A stretch of 64,000 nucleotides of DNA, from contig UCNE01000003.1 of the NCBI GenBank assembly GCA_900473685.1, positions 1 to 64,000 on the forward strand, written 5' to 3'. A model generated the notes under the pieces. The model was not told where the DNA came from. It worked only from the letters and a program-made list of their open reading frames with translations, and searched no databases. This DNA is from Hyphomicrobiales bacterium. Lineage in GTDB: Bacteria > Pseudomonadota > Alphaproteobacteria > Rhizobiales > Rhizobiaceae. Positions 17,233-26,007 of the stretch are shown piece by piece. Position 1 is the first letter of the stretch; each line of letters opens with the position of its first letter. Made by a program: the position numbers and the translations under genes.

Positions 17233-17735
17233 TGCTGGCGCGGGAAGAGTTTGTCGCACGGTTTGGCGGCGTATTCGAGCATTCGCCCTGGGTGGCGGAA
17301 CGGGCTTTCGACGCGGCCACGGATATTTCGCTAACGTCAGATGGTGTGCATGAGGCGCTGGTTGCGCAGTTCCGTGCGGCTTCCCATGCCGAGCGGCTGG
17401 CGGTTCTCAGAGCCCATCCGGATCTTGCCGGTAAACTCGCCATTGCCGGCGGGCTGACCGAAGATTCCAAGGCCGAGCAAGCTGGCGCTGGACTGGACCG
17501 GCTGAGTGCCTCCGAGCATGCGCGGTTTACCGGGTTGAATACCGCCTACACGGAGAAATTCGGCTTTCCCTTCATCATCGCTGTCAAGGGGCTGAACAAG
17601 GACGATATTCTCTCTGCCTTCGAAAGGCGGATTGACAACAGCCAGGAAGAGGAATTTGAAACGGCATCTGCGCAGGTCGAGAAGATCGCGCTGTTGCGTT
17701 TGCGTTCACTGCTTCCGGGAGAAGACAATGCCTGA
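17232..17735 (+). CDS. uraD: OHCU decarboxylase
   Basis: A 167-residue 2-oxo-4-hydroxy-4-carboxy-5-ureidoimidazoline decarboxylase, producing S-allantoin. The catalytic-site histidine motif LRAHPDLAGKLA and the C-terminal half FGFPFIIAVKGLNKDDIL are characteristic. I chose the ATG at 17232, coupled to the puuE stop, over a GTG one codon earlier. It follows PuuE directly and works between UraH and PuuE in the pathway. Confidence 0.9.
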   Translation: MLAREEFVARFGGVFEHSPWVAERAFDAATDISLTSDGVHEALVAQFRAASHAERLAVLRAHPDLAGKLAIAGGLTEDSKAEQAGAGLDRLSASEHARFTGLNTAYTEKFGFPFIIAVKGLNKDDILSAFERRIDNSQEEEFETASAQVEKIALLRLRSLLPGEDNA

Positions 17736-17777
17736 GACGAACCCGCCATGCCATTTCACGGCGGCATTGACGATCTG

Positions 17778-18275
17778 ATGCCACATATTCTGACGATCGA
17801 GCCGCTGACCCAGGCGGCATTCGCACCTTTTGGTACTGTTATCGAAGCTGATCCGGAAACGATGCGGTTGATCAACGGCGGATCGACCGAGCGGTTTCAT
17901 GCGCTTGGACGTGCCGATGTGGCCGGTGACGATGCCCGCGTCATCATCAATATCTTTCGCGGCCAGCCGCGTAGCTTTCCCTACAGCGTGACGATGATGG
18001 AGCGCCACCCGCTGGGCTCGCAGAGCTTTTCGCCGATCGGTGGCGGTTCCTGGCTTGCGGTCGTGGCGCCGGACGATGGCGGAAAGCCGGGATTGCCGCG
18101 TGTCTTTCTGGCCACCGGCGCGCAGGGCGTCAACTATGGCCGCAATGTCTGGCATCATCCGCTGATGGCTGTCGGCGCGGTCAGCGATTTCCTGGTTGTC
18201 GATCGTGATGGTCCGGGCAACAATCTGGAAGAGGTTTTCTACGACGAGCCCTTTGTCATCGCCAATCCCTTCTGA
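17778..18275 (+). CDS. allA: Ureidoglycolate lyase
   Basis: A 165-residue ureidoglycolate lyase, which splits ureidoglycolate to glyoxylate and urea at the end of allantoin use. Conserved parts are [13 protein letters not shown], the cupin-like core [14 protein letters not shown] and [12 protein letters not shown], with the metal/substrate-type histidines. An ATG at 17748 would add ten residues; I prefer the ATG at 17778, which gives the usual [11 protein letters not shown] opening. Neither has a strong ribosome-binding site. Confidence 0.85.
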   Translation: MPHILTIEPLTQAAFAPFGTVIEADPETMRLINGGSTERFHALGRADVAGDDARVIINIFRGQPRSFPYSVTMMERHPLGSQSFSPIGGGSWLAVVAPDDGGKPGLPRVFLATGAQGVNYGRNVWHHPLMAVGAVSDFLVVDRDGPGNNLEEVFYDEPFVIANPF

Positions 18276-18289
18276 CCTACGAGGTTCCC

Positions 18290-18652
18290 ATGAGCATGTC
18301 CGGCCGCCTGACCACCCATGTTCTCGATACTGCGCTCGGCAAACCGGCCAATGGCTTGAGGATTGATCTGTTCCTGATCGAAGGCGGGAGCTACCGTCTG
18401 CTGCGCACGGTCGAAACCAACAGTGACGGCCGGGTCGACGGTCCGATGCTGGAGGGCGACGCCTTTGCGGCTGGCACTTACGAGTTGCTGTTCCATGCGG
18501 GCGACTATCTGCGCGCGATCGGTGCTGTCTTGGCGGAACCAGCCTTCCTCGACCTGATCCCGCTGCGCTTCGGCATTGCCGACGCGGACAGCCACTACCA
18601 TGTGCCGCTGCTGCTCTCGCCGTTCAGTTATTCGACCTATCGGGGCAGCTGA
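18290..18652 (+). CDS. uraH: 5-Hydroxyisourate hydrolase (transthyretin-like)
   Basis: A 120-residue HIU hydrolase. The N-terminal [15 protein letters not shown] holds the conserved histidine, and the protein ends in the YRGS tetrapeptide that distinguishes the enzyme from transthyretin. It opens 5-hydroxyisourate, the product of PuuD, to OHCU. GAGG precedes the ATG and the gene is 14 bases after allA. It closes the puuE-uraD-allA-uraH operon; a small GAAGG/CCTTC hairpin with TTTT follows. Confidence 0.93.
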   Translation: MSMSGRLTTHVLDTALGKPANGLRIDLFLIEGGSYRLLRTVETNSDGRVDGPMLEGDAFAAGTYELLFHAGDYLRAIGAVLAEPAFLDLIPLRFGIADADSHYHVPLLLSPFSYSTYRGS

Positions 18653-18654
18653 TT

Positions 18655-18675
18655 GAAGGTGGGCCTTCCTGTTTT
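18655..18675 (+). terminator. Weak terminator after uraH
   Basis: GAAGG (18655-18659) and CCTTC (18664-18668) form a short stem with a TGGG loop, followed by CTGTTTT. The stem is only 5 bp, so efficiency is doubtful. Confidence 0.4.
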
Positions 18676-18690
18676 CCCGGTACTACATTT

Positions 18691-18723
18691 GTGAATTGCA
18701 GTTCACGGTTTTCCTTGTATTCT
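18691..18723 (+). promoter_or_regulatory. Operator and promoter candidate of the toxin-antitoxin pair
   Basis: GTGAATTGCAGTTCAC (18691-18706) is a near-perfect palindrome (14 of 16 positions). It overlaps a possible -35 TTGCAG (18696-18701), with TATTCT (18718-18723) 16 bases on as a possible -10. The toxin ATG is at 18735. The layout suits autorepression by the antitoxin, but the promoter would leave a very short leader. Confidence 0.45.
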
Positions 18724-18734
18724 GAGGCTGAAGA

Positions 18735-19037
18735 ATGGAAGTGCGCCAGACTGCGATTTTCCGGGATTGGCTTGAAAACCTGAAGGACGCGCGAGCCAGG
18801 ACTCGCATTGTCCAACGTGTCGTACGGTTGCAGGCCGGTCTTTTTGGTGATGCAAAATTTTTCGACGGCATTGGCGAGCTTCGTGTCGATCAAGGCCCGG
18901 GTTATCGCGTCTACTTCGTTCATCGCGGTAATGTCGTGGTTATCCTTCTCTGTGGCGGTGATAAGTCCACTCAAAGCAAGGATATCAAACGAGCCAAGGC
19001 AATTGCAGGCAATTTGGACATGGATCATGATCATTGA
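18735..19037 (+). CDS. RelE/HigB-type toxin (addiction module killer protein)
   Basis: A 100-residue toxin of the Gp49/HigB-like branch of the RelE/ParE superfamily. The N-terminal MEVRQTAIFRDWLENLKD and the core FGDAKFFDGIGELRVD, followed by GPGYRVYFVHRGNVVVILLCGGDKSTQ, are typical. It should be a ribosome-dependent mRNA interferase. The gene precedes its antitoxin (reverse order, as in higBA) and overlaps it by 11 bases. It lies between the purine genes and lldD, an apparent insertion. Confidence 0.88.
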   Translation: MEVRQTAIFRDWLENLKDARARTRIVQRVVRLQAGLFGDAKFFDGIGELRVDQGPGYRVYFVHRGNVVVILLCGGDKSTQSKDIKRAKAIAGNLDMDHDH

Positions 19038-19311
19038 AACACTGCCGTTTGATGCGGCGCAGTATCTTGATACCCCGGAAGCTCATGCTGAGCTTCTCAA
19101 CGATGCCTTTGAAACCGGCGACACAGCCTATATCGCAGCCGCGCTCGGTGTTGTCGCTCGTGCGAAGGGCATGACAAAAGTCGCCAAGGACGCAGGCGTC
19201 ACAAGAGAGGCTCTCTACAAAGCCCTGAGTGCGGACGGCGATCCCAAGCTTTCGACACTCCTTGGTGTTGTCAAGGCACTGGGCGTCAACTTGACGATCA
19301 CTGCCGCTTAG
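19027..19311 (+). CDS. HTH antitoxin of the HigA/addiction-module antidote type
   Basis: A 94-residue antitoxin with a helix-turn-helix in the C-terminal half: GMTKVAKDAGVTREALYKAL, then GDPKLSTLLGVVKALGVNL. The start is the ATG at 19027, inside the end of the toxin gene; a longer frame upstream only shadows the toxin. It should bind the toxin and repress the operon through the palindrome at 18691-18706. Confidence 0.88.
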   Translation: MIIETLPFDAAQYLDTPEAHAELLNDAFETGDTAYIAAALGVVARAKGMTKVAKDAGVTREALYKALSADGDPKLSTLLGVVKALGVNLTITAA

Positions 19312-19318
19312 TCGGTCA

Positions 19319-20455
19319 TCACTCGGCAATCACATCCCGGTTGATATCGCGGATATCGCGCTTGCCGCAGAGCGCCATGGTGATATCGAGTTCCTTGCGG
19401 ATGATATCGAGTGCGGTGGTGACACCCGCTTTGCCGCCGGCGCCGAGGCCGTAGAGGAACGGGCGGCCGATATAGGTACCCTGGGCGCCAAGCGCCACGG
19501 CCTTCAGCACATCCTGGCCGGAGCGGATACCGCCATCGACATGGACCTCGATCTGGTGACCGACGGCATCGACGATCTTCGGCAGCATGCTGATCGACGA
19601 GGGCGCGCCATCGAGCTGGCGGCCGCCGTGATTGGAAACGATGATCGCGTCAGCGCCCGTGCGTGCCGCCATCTTGGCATCCTCGACGTCGAGAATGCCC
19701 TTCAGGATCAGCGGACCGCCCCACATCTTCTTGATTTCCTCGACATTTTCCCAGGACAGCTGCGGGTCGAACTGTTCGGCCGTCCATGACGAGAGGGAGG
19801 AGAGATCGGAGACATTCTTGGCGTGGCCGACGATGTTGCCGAAGCTGCGGCGCTTGGTCCCCAGCATCTGCATGCACCAGAGCGGCCGGGTCGCCATCTG
19901 CCAGATATGTTTTGGTGTGAATTTTGGCGGGGCCGACAGGCCGTTGCGCAGGTCCTTGTGACGCTGGCCGAGGATCTGCAGGTCGAGCGTCAACACCAAT
20001 GCCGAGCATTTGGCGGCCTTGGCGCGGTCGATCAGGTTCTTGACGAATTCCCGGTCGCGCATGACGTAGAGCTGAAACCAGAAGGGCTTTGTTGTCACCG
20101 AGGCGACGTCCTCGATCGAGCAGATGCTCATCGTCGACAATGTGAAGGGAACACCGAATTCCTCGGCTGCCTTTGCAGCCAGCATCTCGCCATCGGCATG
20201 CTGCATGCCGGTCAGGCCAGTCGGAGACAGGGCCACTGGCATCGACACCTTCTGGCCGATCATCGTGCTTTCGAGCGAGCGGTTGGTCATGTCGACCAAG
20301 ACGCGCTGGCGCAGCTTCACCTTGCGGAAATCCTCTTCGTTGGCCCGGTACGTGCCTTCGGTCCATGCGCCGCTGTCGGCATAGTCAAAGAACATTTTTG
20401 GCACGCGGCGCTTGGCGAGTGCCTTGAGGTCACTGATTTCGAGGATTTTGGCCAT
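19319..20455 (-). CDS. lldD: FMN-dependent alpha-hydroxy-acid dehydrogenase (L-lactate dehydrogenase type)
   Basis: A 378-residue TIM-barrel flavoprotein that oxidises L-2-hydroxy acids, most likely L-lactate to pyruvate, linked to the respiratory chain. Visible motifs are LSPTGLTGMQHADGE near residue 80, the active-site segment VSNHGGRQLDGAPS with catalytic His, and HVDGGIRSGQDVLKA for FMN phosphate binding. The ATG at 20455 gives the standard MAKILEISDLKALAKRRVPK start; a longer frame to 20674 runs into the araC gene region and is not conserved. Glycolate or mandelate-type substrates are alternatives. Confidence 0.88.
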   Translation of the reverse strand: MAKILEISDLKALAKRRVPKMFFDYADSGAWTEGTYRANEEDFRKVKLRQRVLVDMTNRSLESTMIGQKVSMPVALSPTGLTGMQHADGEMLAAKAAEEFGVPFTLSTMSICSIEDVASVTTKPFWFQLYVMRDREFVKNLIDRAKAAKCSALVLTLDLQILGQRHKDLRNGLSAPPKFTPKHIWQMATRPLWCMQMLGTKRRSFGNIVGHAKNVSDLSSLSSWTAEQFDPQLSWENVEEIKKMWGGPLILKGILDVEDAKMAARTGADAIIVSNHGGRQLDGAPSSISMLPKIVDAVGHQIEVHVDGGIRSGQDVLKAVALGAQGTYIGRPFLYGLGAGGKAGVTTALDIIRKELDITMALCGKRDIRDINRDVIAE

Positions 20456-20532
20456 GGCGCGGGTTTCCAGCTCAACAGATGTTGCCCGGCCATACCATGT
20501 TTCGCGAATGCTTGTTAAGAGCCGAATCGGAG

Positions 20533-20555
20533 AGAGGTAAAAATATTTTACCTCT
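20533..20555. promoter_or_regulatory. AT-rich perfect palindrome upstream of lldD
   Basis: AGAGGTAAAA (20533-20542) and TTTTACCTCT (20546-20555) are perfect 10-bp arms around a 3-base centre. It sits between the end of the AraC gene and the lldD start, 78 bases upstream of the lldD ATG. It may be an operator for lldD or a terminator of the AraC gene. On the plus strand TTTTGAG follows. Confidence 0.5.
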
Positions 20556-20564
20556 TTTGAGCGC

Positions 20565-21530
20565 TCAATCGCCGTCGGCAATTTGACCATTGACCGTAGC
20601 GTGCACCTCGCGCGCCTTGGGCGGCTTGGCAAGGCGGCGCCGGAATGTGCCGGGCTTGGTGCCGAAACGGTCATGGAAGGCTTCGTAGAAACGGGAGAGG
20701 GAGCCGAAACCTGCCTCGAAGGCGATCGAGGTGATCGGCAGGTCGGTGGAGATCAGCAGCGATTGCGCCGTGTCGAGGCGGTGGCGGACAATCGATTGAT
20801 TGATGGTCACGCCGACCGTGCGCTTGAAGATCCCCATCGCATAATTGGGGTGCAGGCCGACATCCCTTCCGACATCCTCGGCCGATATGTTTTCCAGCGC
20901 ATGTTCGGTGATGAAGCGCATCATCCTCTCGACATGGAACATCCGGTCGGCATCGTGATGCTCGAACGAGGCGATGGCCGAGCCCTGTTCGCGCAGATCG
21001 CGCCAGCCCTCGCGGTCGAGACGGCGAACGCGGGCACCGAGTTCCTCGCGCACGATCTGCTCCAGCTCCGCATCACCGGAGAGCAGCTCCTCCCGCCAAC
21101 GCATGAAGACGTCGCGGTCATAGGAACGGATGTCGAGCGCCTCGATCATCGCGCCGCGAAAGACGGCATCGCGAAAACGGCTGAGGCTTGGAAGCGCCAG
21201 GAAGACCGACATCGGCACATAGAGGCAGATAAACCGCGTCGGGTCTTTGATATCCGTCACCTGATGCGGGATCATTCCCCAGAAGAGGCAGAGTCGTCCT
21301 TCCGAAACGCTGAGTTCGCGCCCGTCGAACCAATAGGTCATCTCGCCCTCGAGCACGAAATTGAGTTCGATCTGGCTGTGCATGTGCGGGCCTGCCATGC
21401 GCCGCACATTGATGTTGTCGCCGGCGCAGAAACGGTGATCGCCAAACACCACCAGCGGATGGGCCGGATCGCGTTCCGGATGAACCGGTGTCGCCCCGAG
21501 CCTGTTCACGAGTTTCGGACGACGGGTCAT
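20565..21530 (-). CDS. AraC family transcriptional regulator
   Basis: A 321-residue regulator with an N-terminal cupin-like sensing domain (MAGPHMHSQIELNFVLEGEMTYWFDG, split by turns) and two helix-turn-helix motifs at the C-terminus (about 215-305: ISAEDVGRDVGLHPNYAMGIF and ITSIAFEAGFGSLSRFYEAF). It is divergent from the sugar ABC transporter operon and probably activates it when the sugar is present. Two CGGAAGT repeats 21 bases apart between the genes are candidate binding half-sites. Confidence 0.88.
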   Translation of the reverse strand: MTRRPKLVNRLGATPVHPERDPAHPLVVFGDHRFCAGDNINVRRMAGPHMHSQIELNFVLEGEMTYWFDGRELSVSEGRLCLFWGMIPHQVTDIKDPTRFICLYVPMSVFLALPSLSRFRDAVFRGAMIEALDIRSYDRDVFMRWREELLSGDAELEQIVREELGARVRRLDREGWRDLREQGSAIASFEHHDADRMFHVERMMRFITEHALENISAEDVGRDVGLHPNYAMGIFKRTVGVTINQSIVRHRLDTAQSLLISTDLPITSIAFEAGFGSLSRFYEAFHDRFGTKPGTFRRRLAKPPKAREVHATVNGQIADGD

Positions 21531-21556
21531 TTCATATCCTGCTGATGTTAGGAAAC

Positions 21557-21584
21557 CGGAAGTCTATGCCGAAATGTCGGAAGT
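21557..21584 (+). promoter_or_regulatory. Direct-repeat AraC-type operator candidate
   Basis: CGGAAGT occurs at 21557-21563 and again at 21578-21584, same strand, 21 bases apart (two helical turns). It lies between the AraC regulator start and the substrate-binding protein gene. AraC regulators bind such in-phase direct half-sites. A TTGCGG/CCGCAA inverted pair follows at 21588-21606. Confidence 0.45.
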
Positions 21585-21689
21585 AGATTGCGGGTTTCGG
21601 CCGCAAGGTCAAGGCGTTCATGCGGGAGAGAGGAACAAGACGACCTGCGGGACGCAACGGCACCACACGCTGATCCTTGGGAGGATATC

Positions 21690-22916
21690 ATGAATTCTTT
21701 TAAAGCCGCGCTCGCGCTCGGCTATGCACTGACCGTCTCGACAGCTTTTGCAGGCGAACTCGTCGTCAATTCCGACCAGACCGATCCGGCGCCGAAAAAG
21801 GCAATGGAAACGCTGATCGAAGGGTTCAAAGCTGCCCATCCGGACGTCACGGTCAAGTGGAACAATTTCGACCATGAAGGCTACAAGTCGGCGATCCGCA
21901 ACTTCCTGACGGCTGACGCGCCCGATGTGGTGTCCTGGTATTCCGGCAACCGTATGGCCCCCTTCGTCAAGGCCGGCCTGTTCGAGGATGTCACTGATCT
22001 GTGGACCGAAAACAAGCTGGACGACCAGCTGAAATCGGCGGTGAAGTCGATGGAAATCGACGGCAAGAAATGGGGCATTCCCTATTCCTACTATCAGTGG
22101 GGCATCTATTACCGCAAAGACATCTTCGCCGATCAGGGCATCACTCCGCCAAAGACCTGGGCCGAACTGATTGCCGCTTGCGAAAAGATCAAGGCGGCCG
22201 GCATGACGCCGTTTGCAATCGGCACCAAAGCCCTTTGGCCGACCGGCGGCTGGTTCGATTATCTCGACCTGCGCGTCAACGGCTACGAATTCCACATGGA
22301 TCTCACTGCCGGCAAGGTCCCCTACACCGATCCGAAGGTGAAGGCCGTGTTCGAAAAGTGGGGCGAACTGGTCAAGCCCGGCTATTTCATTGAAAATCAC
22401 GCCGCGATCGACTGGCAGGATGCCATCCCGCAATTCGTCCAGGGCAAAGCGCCGATGTATCTGATGGGCAATTTCGCCGTTGCTGCGATGGTCGATGGCG
22501 GGCTGAAGGAAGACCAGATCGGCTTCCTGCAATTCCCGGAAATCACTGCCGGCATTCCAATGGCCGAGGACGCGCCGACCGAATCCTTCCACATCCCATC
22601 GGGTGCGAAGAACAAGGAAGATGCCCGCAAGTTCCTTGCCTATCTGGCAACGCCGGAGGCGCAGACCAAGATGAACGAGGTTCTCGGCCAGCTTCCGGTC
22701 AACAACCAGTCGGCGAAATCGAACGATCCGTTCCTCAAGGCAGGCTTCGAGATGCTGGCCAATGCCTATGCGCTGGCCCAGTTCTACGACCGCGATGCAC
22801 CGGCTGAAATGGCCAAGGCCGGCATGGAAGGTTTCCAGCAGTTCATGGTCAAGCCTGACAGTGTCGATGCGATCCTTGCACGTCTCGAAAAGGCACGTGG
22901 GCGCATTTACAAGTAG
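21690..22916 (+). CDS. Sugar ABC transporter substrate-binding protein (LacE-like)
   Basis: A 408-residue periplasmic binding protein of extracellular solute-binding family 1. Signal peptide residues 1-21 (FKAALALGYALTVSTAFA), then the mature domain with PDVTVKWNN, PDVVSWYSGNR and GIPYSYYQWGIYYRKD. The ATG at 21690 follows GGGAGGATATC. Downstream permeases, ATPase and a GH42 enzyme suggest a beta-galactoside such as lactose; the operon resembles Agrobacterium lacEFG. Other galactosides are possible. Confidence 0.88.
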   Translation: MNSFKAALALGYALTVSTAFAGELVVNSDQTDPAPKKAMETLIEGFKAAHPDVTVKWNNFDHEGYKSAIRNFLTADAPDVVSWYSGNRMAPFVKAGLFEDVTDLWTENKLDDQLKSAVKSMEIDGKKWGIPYSYYQWGIYYRKDIFADQGITPPKTWAELIAACEKIKAAGMTPFAIGTKALWPTGGWFDYLDLRVNGYEFHMDLTAGKVPYTDPKVKAVFEKWGELVKPGYFIENHAAIDWQDAIPQFVQGKAPMYLMGNFAVAAMVDGGLKEDQIGFLQFPEITAGIPMAEDAPTESFHIPSGAKNKEDARKFLAYLATPEAQTKMNEVLGQLPVNNQSAKSNDPFLKAGFEMLANAYALAQFYDRDAPAEMAKAGMEGFQQFMVKPDSVDAILARLEKARGRIYK

Positions 22917-22930
22917 GCCCAGCGGCTTCT

Positions 22931-23044
22931 GCCCCTCATCCGGCCTGTCGGCCACCTTCTCCCCGCAGGCGGGGAGAAGGGACCTGCGGCAACCTCCGTC
23001 ATTCCCTCTCCCCGCGAGCGGGGAGAGGGTTAGGGTGAGGGGCA
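22931..23044. repeat. Two intergenic palindromic repeats (RIME-like)
   Basis: CCTTCTCCCCGC/GCGGGGAGAAGG (22955-22980) and CCCTCTCCCCGC/GCGGGGAGAGGG (23004-23029) are perfect 12-bp hairpins with 2-base loops, flanked by CCCCTCATCCGG and TTAGGGTGAGGGG. They fill the gap between the binding-protein and permease genes. This is the repeated mosaic family common in Rhizobiaceae; similar copies lie at 35434-35573. Confidence 0.8.
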
Positions 23045-23098
23045 TTTACGCCAACCTCCGCCGGTTATTTTCAAATTTCCTCAACAAAAGGGGCCGCG

Positions 23099-24007
23099 AT
23101 GAGCAGCACCGTTCCCGCGACATCGAGTTACTGGAAACGCAACCAGCAGCGCCTCGCACCCTGGCTGTTTCTGGCGCCAGGCATGATCATGTTTTCGATC
23201 TATGTGATCATCCCGATCTTTGAATCCATCTGGATCAGTTTCTACGACTGGGATGGCCTTGGGGCAAAGACCTGGATCGGCGTGGCCAATTATGTCGAGC
23301 TTCTCGATGACGAGGCGTTCTACACCTCGCTGAAGAACAACATCCTCTGGCTGGTGCTTTATCTGCTGGCGGTTCCGGCCGGTCTTGCCGTGGCGTTGTT
23401 TCTCAACCAGACGGTCATCGGCATCCGGCTCTATAAGTCGCTGTTCTTCTTTCCGTTCGTCATCAGCCAGGTGGTCGTCGGCTTGATCTTCACCTGGTTC
23501 TATGCCCCGGATTTCGGACTGCTTTCGGCGCTGATCAAGACGGTGACCGGCGAAAGCATCGCCATCCTTGCCGACGAGCGCTACGTGACGCTCGGCATTA
23601 TCGCCGCCGGCCTCTGGCCGCAGATCGCCTATTGCATGATCCTCTACCTGACGGGCCTCAACAATATCAATCCCGAGCAGGTGGAAGCCGCCCGCATGGA
23701 TGGCGCCAAGGGCTGGTCACTGCTCTGGAACATCGTCCTGCCGCAACTCGGCCCCGCCACCTTCATCGCGATCGTCGTCACCGTCATCGGTGCGCTGCGC
23801 TCCTTCGACCTAGTGTCGATCATGACCGATGGCGGTCCCTATGGATCAAGCCGCGTACTGTCCTTCTACATGTATGAGCAGGCGCTGTCGGAATACGGTT
23901 ACCGCATGGGCTATGGCGCGGCGATCGCGGTCGTTCTGTTCATGATCATGATGGTTTTCATCACGCTGTTCATCGTGCGCATGCTGATGCAGGAAAGGAA
24001 CGCCTGA
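23099..24007 (+). CDS. Sugar ABC transporter permease, MalF type (LacF-like)
   Basis: A 302-residue inner-membrane permease with six transmembrane helices and the EAA-loop region EQVEAARMDGAKGWSLLWNIVLP for contact with the ATPase. The first helix is APWLFLAPGMIMFSIYVI. AAAAGGGG precedes the ATG. Its TGA overlaps the next ATG (TGATG), so the two permeases are coupled. Specificity is inferred only from the operon. Confidence 0.9.
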   Translation: MSSTVPATSSYWKRNQQRLAPWLFLAPGMIMFSIYVIIPIFESIWISFYDWDGLGAKTWIGVANYVELLDDEAFYTSLKNNILWLVLYLLAVPAGLAVALFLNQTVIGIRLYKSLFFFPFVISQVVVGLIFTWFYAPDFGLLSALIKTVTGESIAILADERYVTLGIIAAGLWPQIAYCMILYLTGLNNINPEQVEAARMDGAKGWSLLWNIVLPQLGPATFIAIVVTVIGALRSFDLVSIMTDGGPYGSSRVLSFYMYEQALSEYGYRMGYGAAIAVVLFMIMMVFITLFIVRMLMQERNA

Positions 24008-24858
24008 TGTTTCCAACGCCTGTCCAGAAGGCCGCCCCCTGGGTGCGCCACGCCTATACGATCATCCTGCCGCTCGCGCTGATCGTCTGGCTCTTGCCGC
24101 TGATCGGCGTCGCCATCACCTCGATCCGTCCGTCCGGCGATCTCGCCGCCGGCAACTATTTCGGTATACCCTCGCGCTTTGCCGGGTTCGAGAACTACAC
24201 TGCCGTGTTCCGGGATTCGCCGATCGGCTGGTACATCCTCAATTCCTTCAAGGTGACGATCCCGACGGTTATTGGCGCGGTGGGGCTCGCCTGTCTCTCC
24301 GGCTTTGCGCTGGCGGTCTACAAGTTCCGCGCCAACCTGATCCTGTTCTTCCTGTTCGTTGCAGGCAATTTCATTCCGTTTCAGATTCTCATGGTGCCGG
24401 TGCGCGACATGACGTTGAAGGCGGGGCTCTACGACAGCATCTCCGGTCTCGTGCTCTTCCACATCGCCTTCCAGACCGGGTTCTGCACACTGTTCATGCG
24501 CAACTTCATCAAGTCGCTGCCATTCGCGCTGATCGAATCCGCCCGCGTCGAAGGTGTCAGCGAGTGGCGGATTTTCCGCTACATCGTCCTGCCGCTGATG
24601 CGGCCGGCCATCGCCGCCCTTTCGGTGCTGGTCTTCACCTTCATCTGGAACGACTATTTCTGGGCGACGGTGCTGGTGCAGGGACAACATGCCATGCCGG
24701 TGACGGCCGGGCTCTATTCGCTGAACGGCCAATGGATCGCCGCCTGGCATCTGGTCTCGGCCGGCTCGATCGTCGCCGCCATGCCGCCGGTGCTGATGTT
24801 CTTCCTGATGCAGAAACATTTCATCGCCGGCCTGACGCTCGGAGCGACCAAGGGATGA
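24007..24858 (+). CDS. Sugar ABC transporter permease, MalG type (LacG-like)
   Basis: A 283-residue inner-membrane permease with six helices. The EAA motif ESARVEGVSEWRIFRYIVLPLMRP is seen near residue 180. It should form the heterodimeric channel with the upstream MalF-type permease. The gene overlaps the preceding stop by one base. Confidence 0.9.
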   Translation: MFPTPVQKAAPWVRHAYTIILPLALIVWLLPLIGVAITSIRPSGDLAAGNYFGIPSRFAGFENYTAVFRDSPIGWYILNSFKVTIPTVIGAVGLACLSGFALAVYKFRANLILFFLFVAGNFIPFQILMVPVRDMTLKAGLYDSISGLVLFHIAFQTGFCTLFMRNFIKSLPFALIESARVEGVSEWRIFRYIVLPLMRPAIAALSVLVFTFIWNDYFWATVLVQGQHAMPVTAGLYSLNGQWIAAWHLVSAGSIVAAMPPVLMFFLMQKHFIAGLTLGATKG

Positions 24859-24909
24859 TCGCCATGTCCTGCTTTTCCACATTTCAACATTCTTTGGGAG
24901 GCAAGGCCA

Positions 24910-26007
24910 ATGGCTGATGTCACGCTCCACAATGTCAAGAAACAGTTCGGCGCCGTCAGCGTCATCAAGGGCGTGGACCTCACCATCGCCGATGGCGAGT
25001 TTTGCGTCTTCGTCGGCCCGTCCGGCTGCGGCAAGTCCACGCTGCTGCGCATGATCGCCGGGTTGGAAGACATCTCCGCCGGTGACCTGAAAATCGGCGG
25101 CAAGGACATGACCCATGTCGGCCCGTCCGAGCGCGGCGTCGCCATGGTCTTCCAGTCCTATGCGCTCTATCCGCACATGACCGTTGCCGACAATATCGGC
25201 TTCGGCCTGCGCATGACCGGTCATGACAAGGGCGAGATCGAGAAGCGCACCAAGCATGCGGCGAAGATGCTGCAACTCGAACCATTGCTGACCCGCAAGC
25301 CATCGCAGCTTTCCGGCGGCCAGCGCCAGCGCGTCGCCATTGGCCGCGCCATCGTCCGCAACCCGGAAGTCTTCCTGTTCGACGAGCCGCTGTCGAACCT
25401 CGACGCGGCACTGCGCGTGCAGATGCGCACCGAGATCAGCACGCTGCATCAGGACCTGAAGGCGACGATGATCTACGTCACCCACGATCAGGTGGAGGCC
25501 ATGACCATGGCCGACAAGATTGTGGTTTTAAGTGCCGGGTCGATCGAGCAGATCGGCTCGCCGCTCGAACTCTATCATCGACCGAAGAACCTCTTTGTTG
25601 CCGGCTTCATCGGTTCGCCGAAGATGAATTTTTTGCGGGCCACAGCCGCGCCGGCCGGTGACCAGATCAGGGTGACGTTGCCAGGTGCCATCGATATTCT
25701 GTTGCCCGCAGGTAATGCGAAGGTAAGTGCAGGCCAGCCTGTAACGCTTGGCATTCGTCCCGAACATATCGATGCTGATGCCAGGGACGGCGCCATCCTG
25801 TCAGCCAAGCTCAGGCTTGCCGAATATCTCGGCTCCGAGACGATGTTCTATGTCAGCCTTGCCGATGGCAGCGATATCGCCGTCAAGGCCGATGGGCTGG
25901 CCACGGCCAAACCGGGCGCGGATTTCCGCATCGGCATTCCGCCGAAAGCCTGCCACCTCTTCGACGCGCAAGGCGTCGCCATCATCAATGGGGATTTGAC
26001 GAAGTAA
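24910..26007 (+). CDS. Sugar ABC transporter ATP-binding protein (UgpC/LacK-like)
   Basis: A 365-residue ATPase of the MalK/UgpC group. Walker [10 protein letters not shown], signature [14 protein letters not shown], Walker [14 protein letters not shown] and switch histidine YVTHDQVEA are all intact. The C-terminal TOBE/OB domain (about 235-365) is typical of carbohydrate importers. The gene begins 51 bases after the MalG-type permease and overlaps the beta-galactosidase start by one base. Confidence 0.92.
   Translation: MADVTLHNVKKQFGAVSVIKGVDLTIADGEFCVFVGPSGCGKSTLLRMIAGLEDISAGDLKIGGKDMTHVGPSERGVAMVFQSYALYPHMTVADNIGFGLRMTGHDKGEIEKRTKHAAKMLQLEPLLTRKPSQLSGGQRQRVAIGRAIVRNPEVFLFDEPLSNLDAALRVQMRTEISTLHQDLKATMIYVTHDQVEAMTMADKIVVLSAGSIEQIGSPLELYHRPKNLFVAGFIGSPKMNFLRATAAPAGDQIRVTLPGAIDILLPAGNAKVSAGQPVTLGIRPEHIDADARDGAILSAKLRLAEYLGSETMFYVSLADGSDIAVKADGLATAKPGADFRIGIPPKACHLFDAQGVAIINGDLTK

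Noticed and set aside
18808..19026. N-terminal extension of the HTH antitoxin
   Set aside because: This part overlaps the toxin gene in another frame; the ATG at 19027 gives the normal antitoxin size.
22931..23044. CRISPR-like repeated units
   Set aside because: Only two palindromes, each self-complementary, without regular spacers. They match intergenic mosaic elements, not a CRISPR array.
23911..25485. Minus-strand frame of 524 codons
   Set aside because: Antisense to the MalG-type permease and the ABC ATPase, both with intact motifs. The protein is rich in His, Asp and Arg with no fold, typical of GC-rich antisense shadows.
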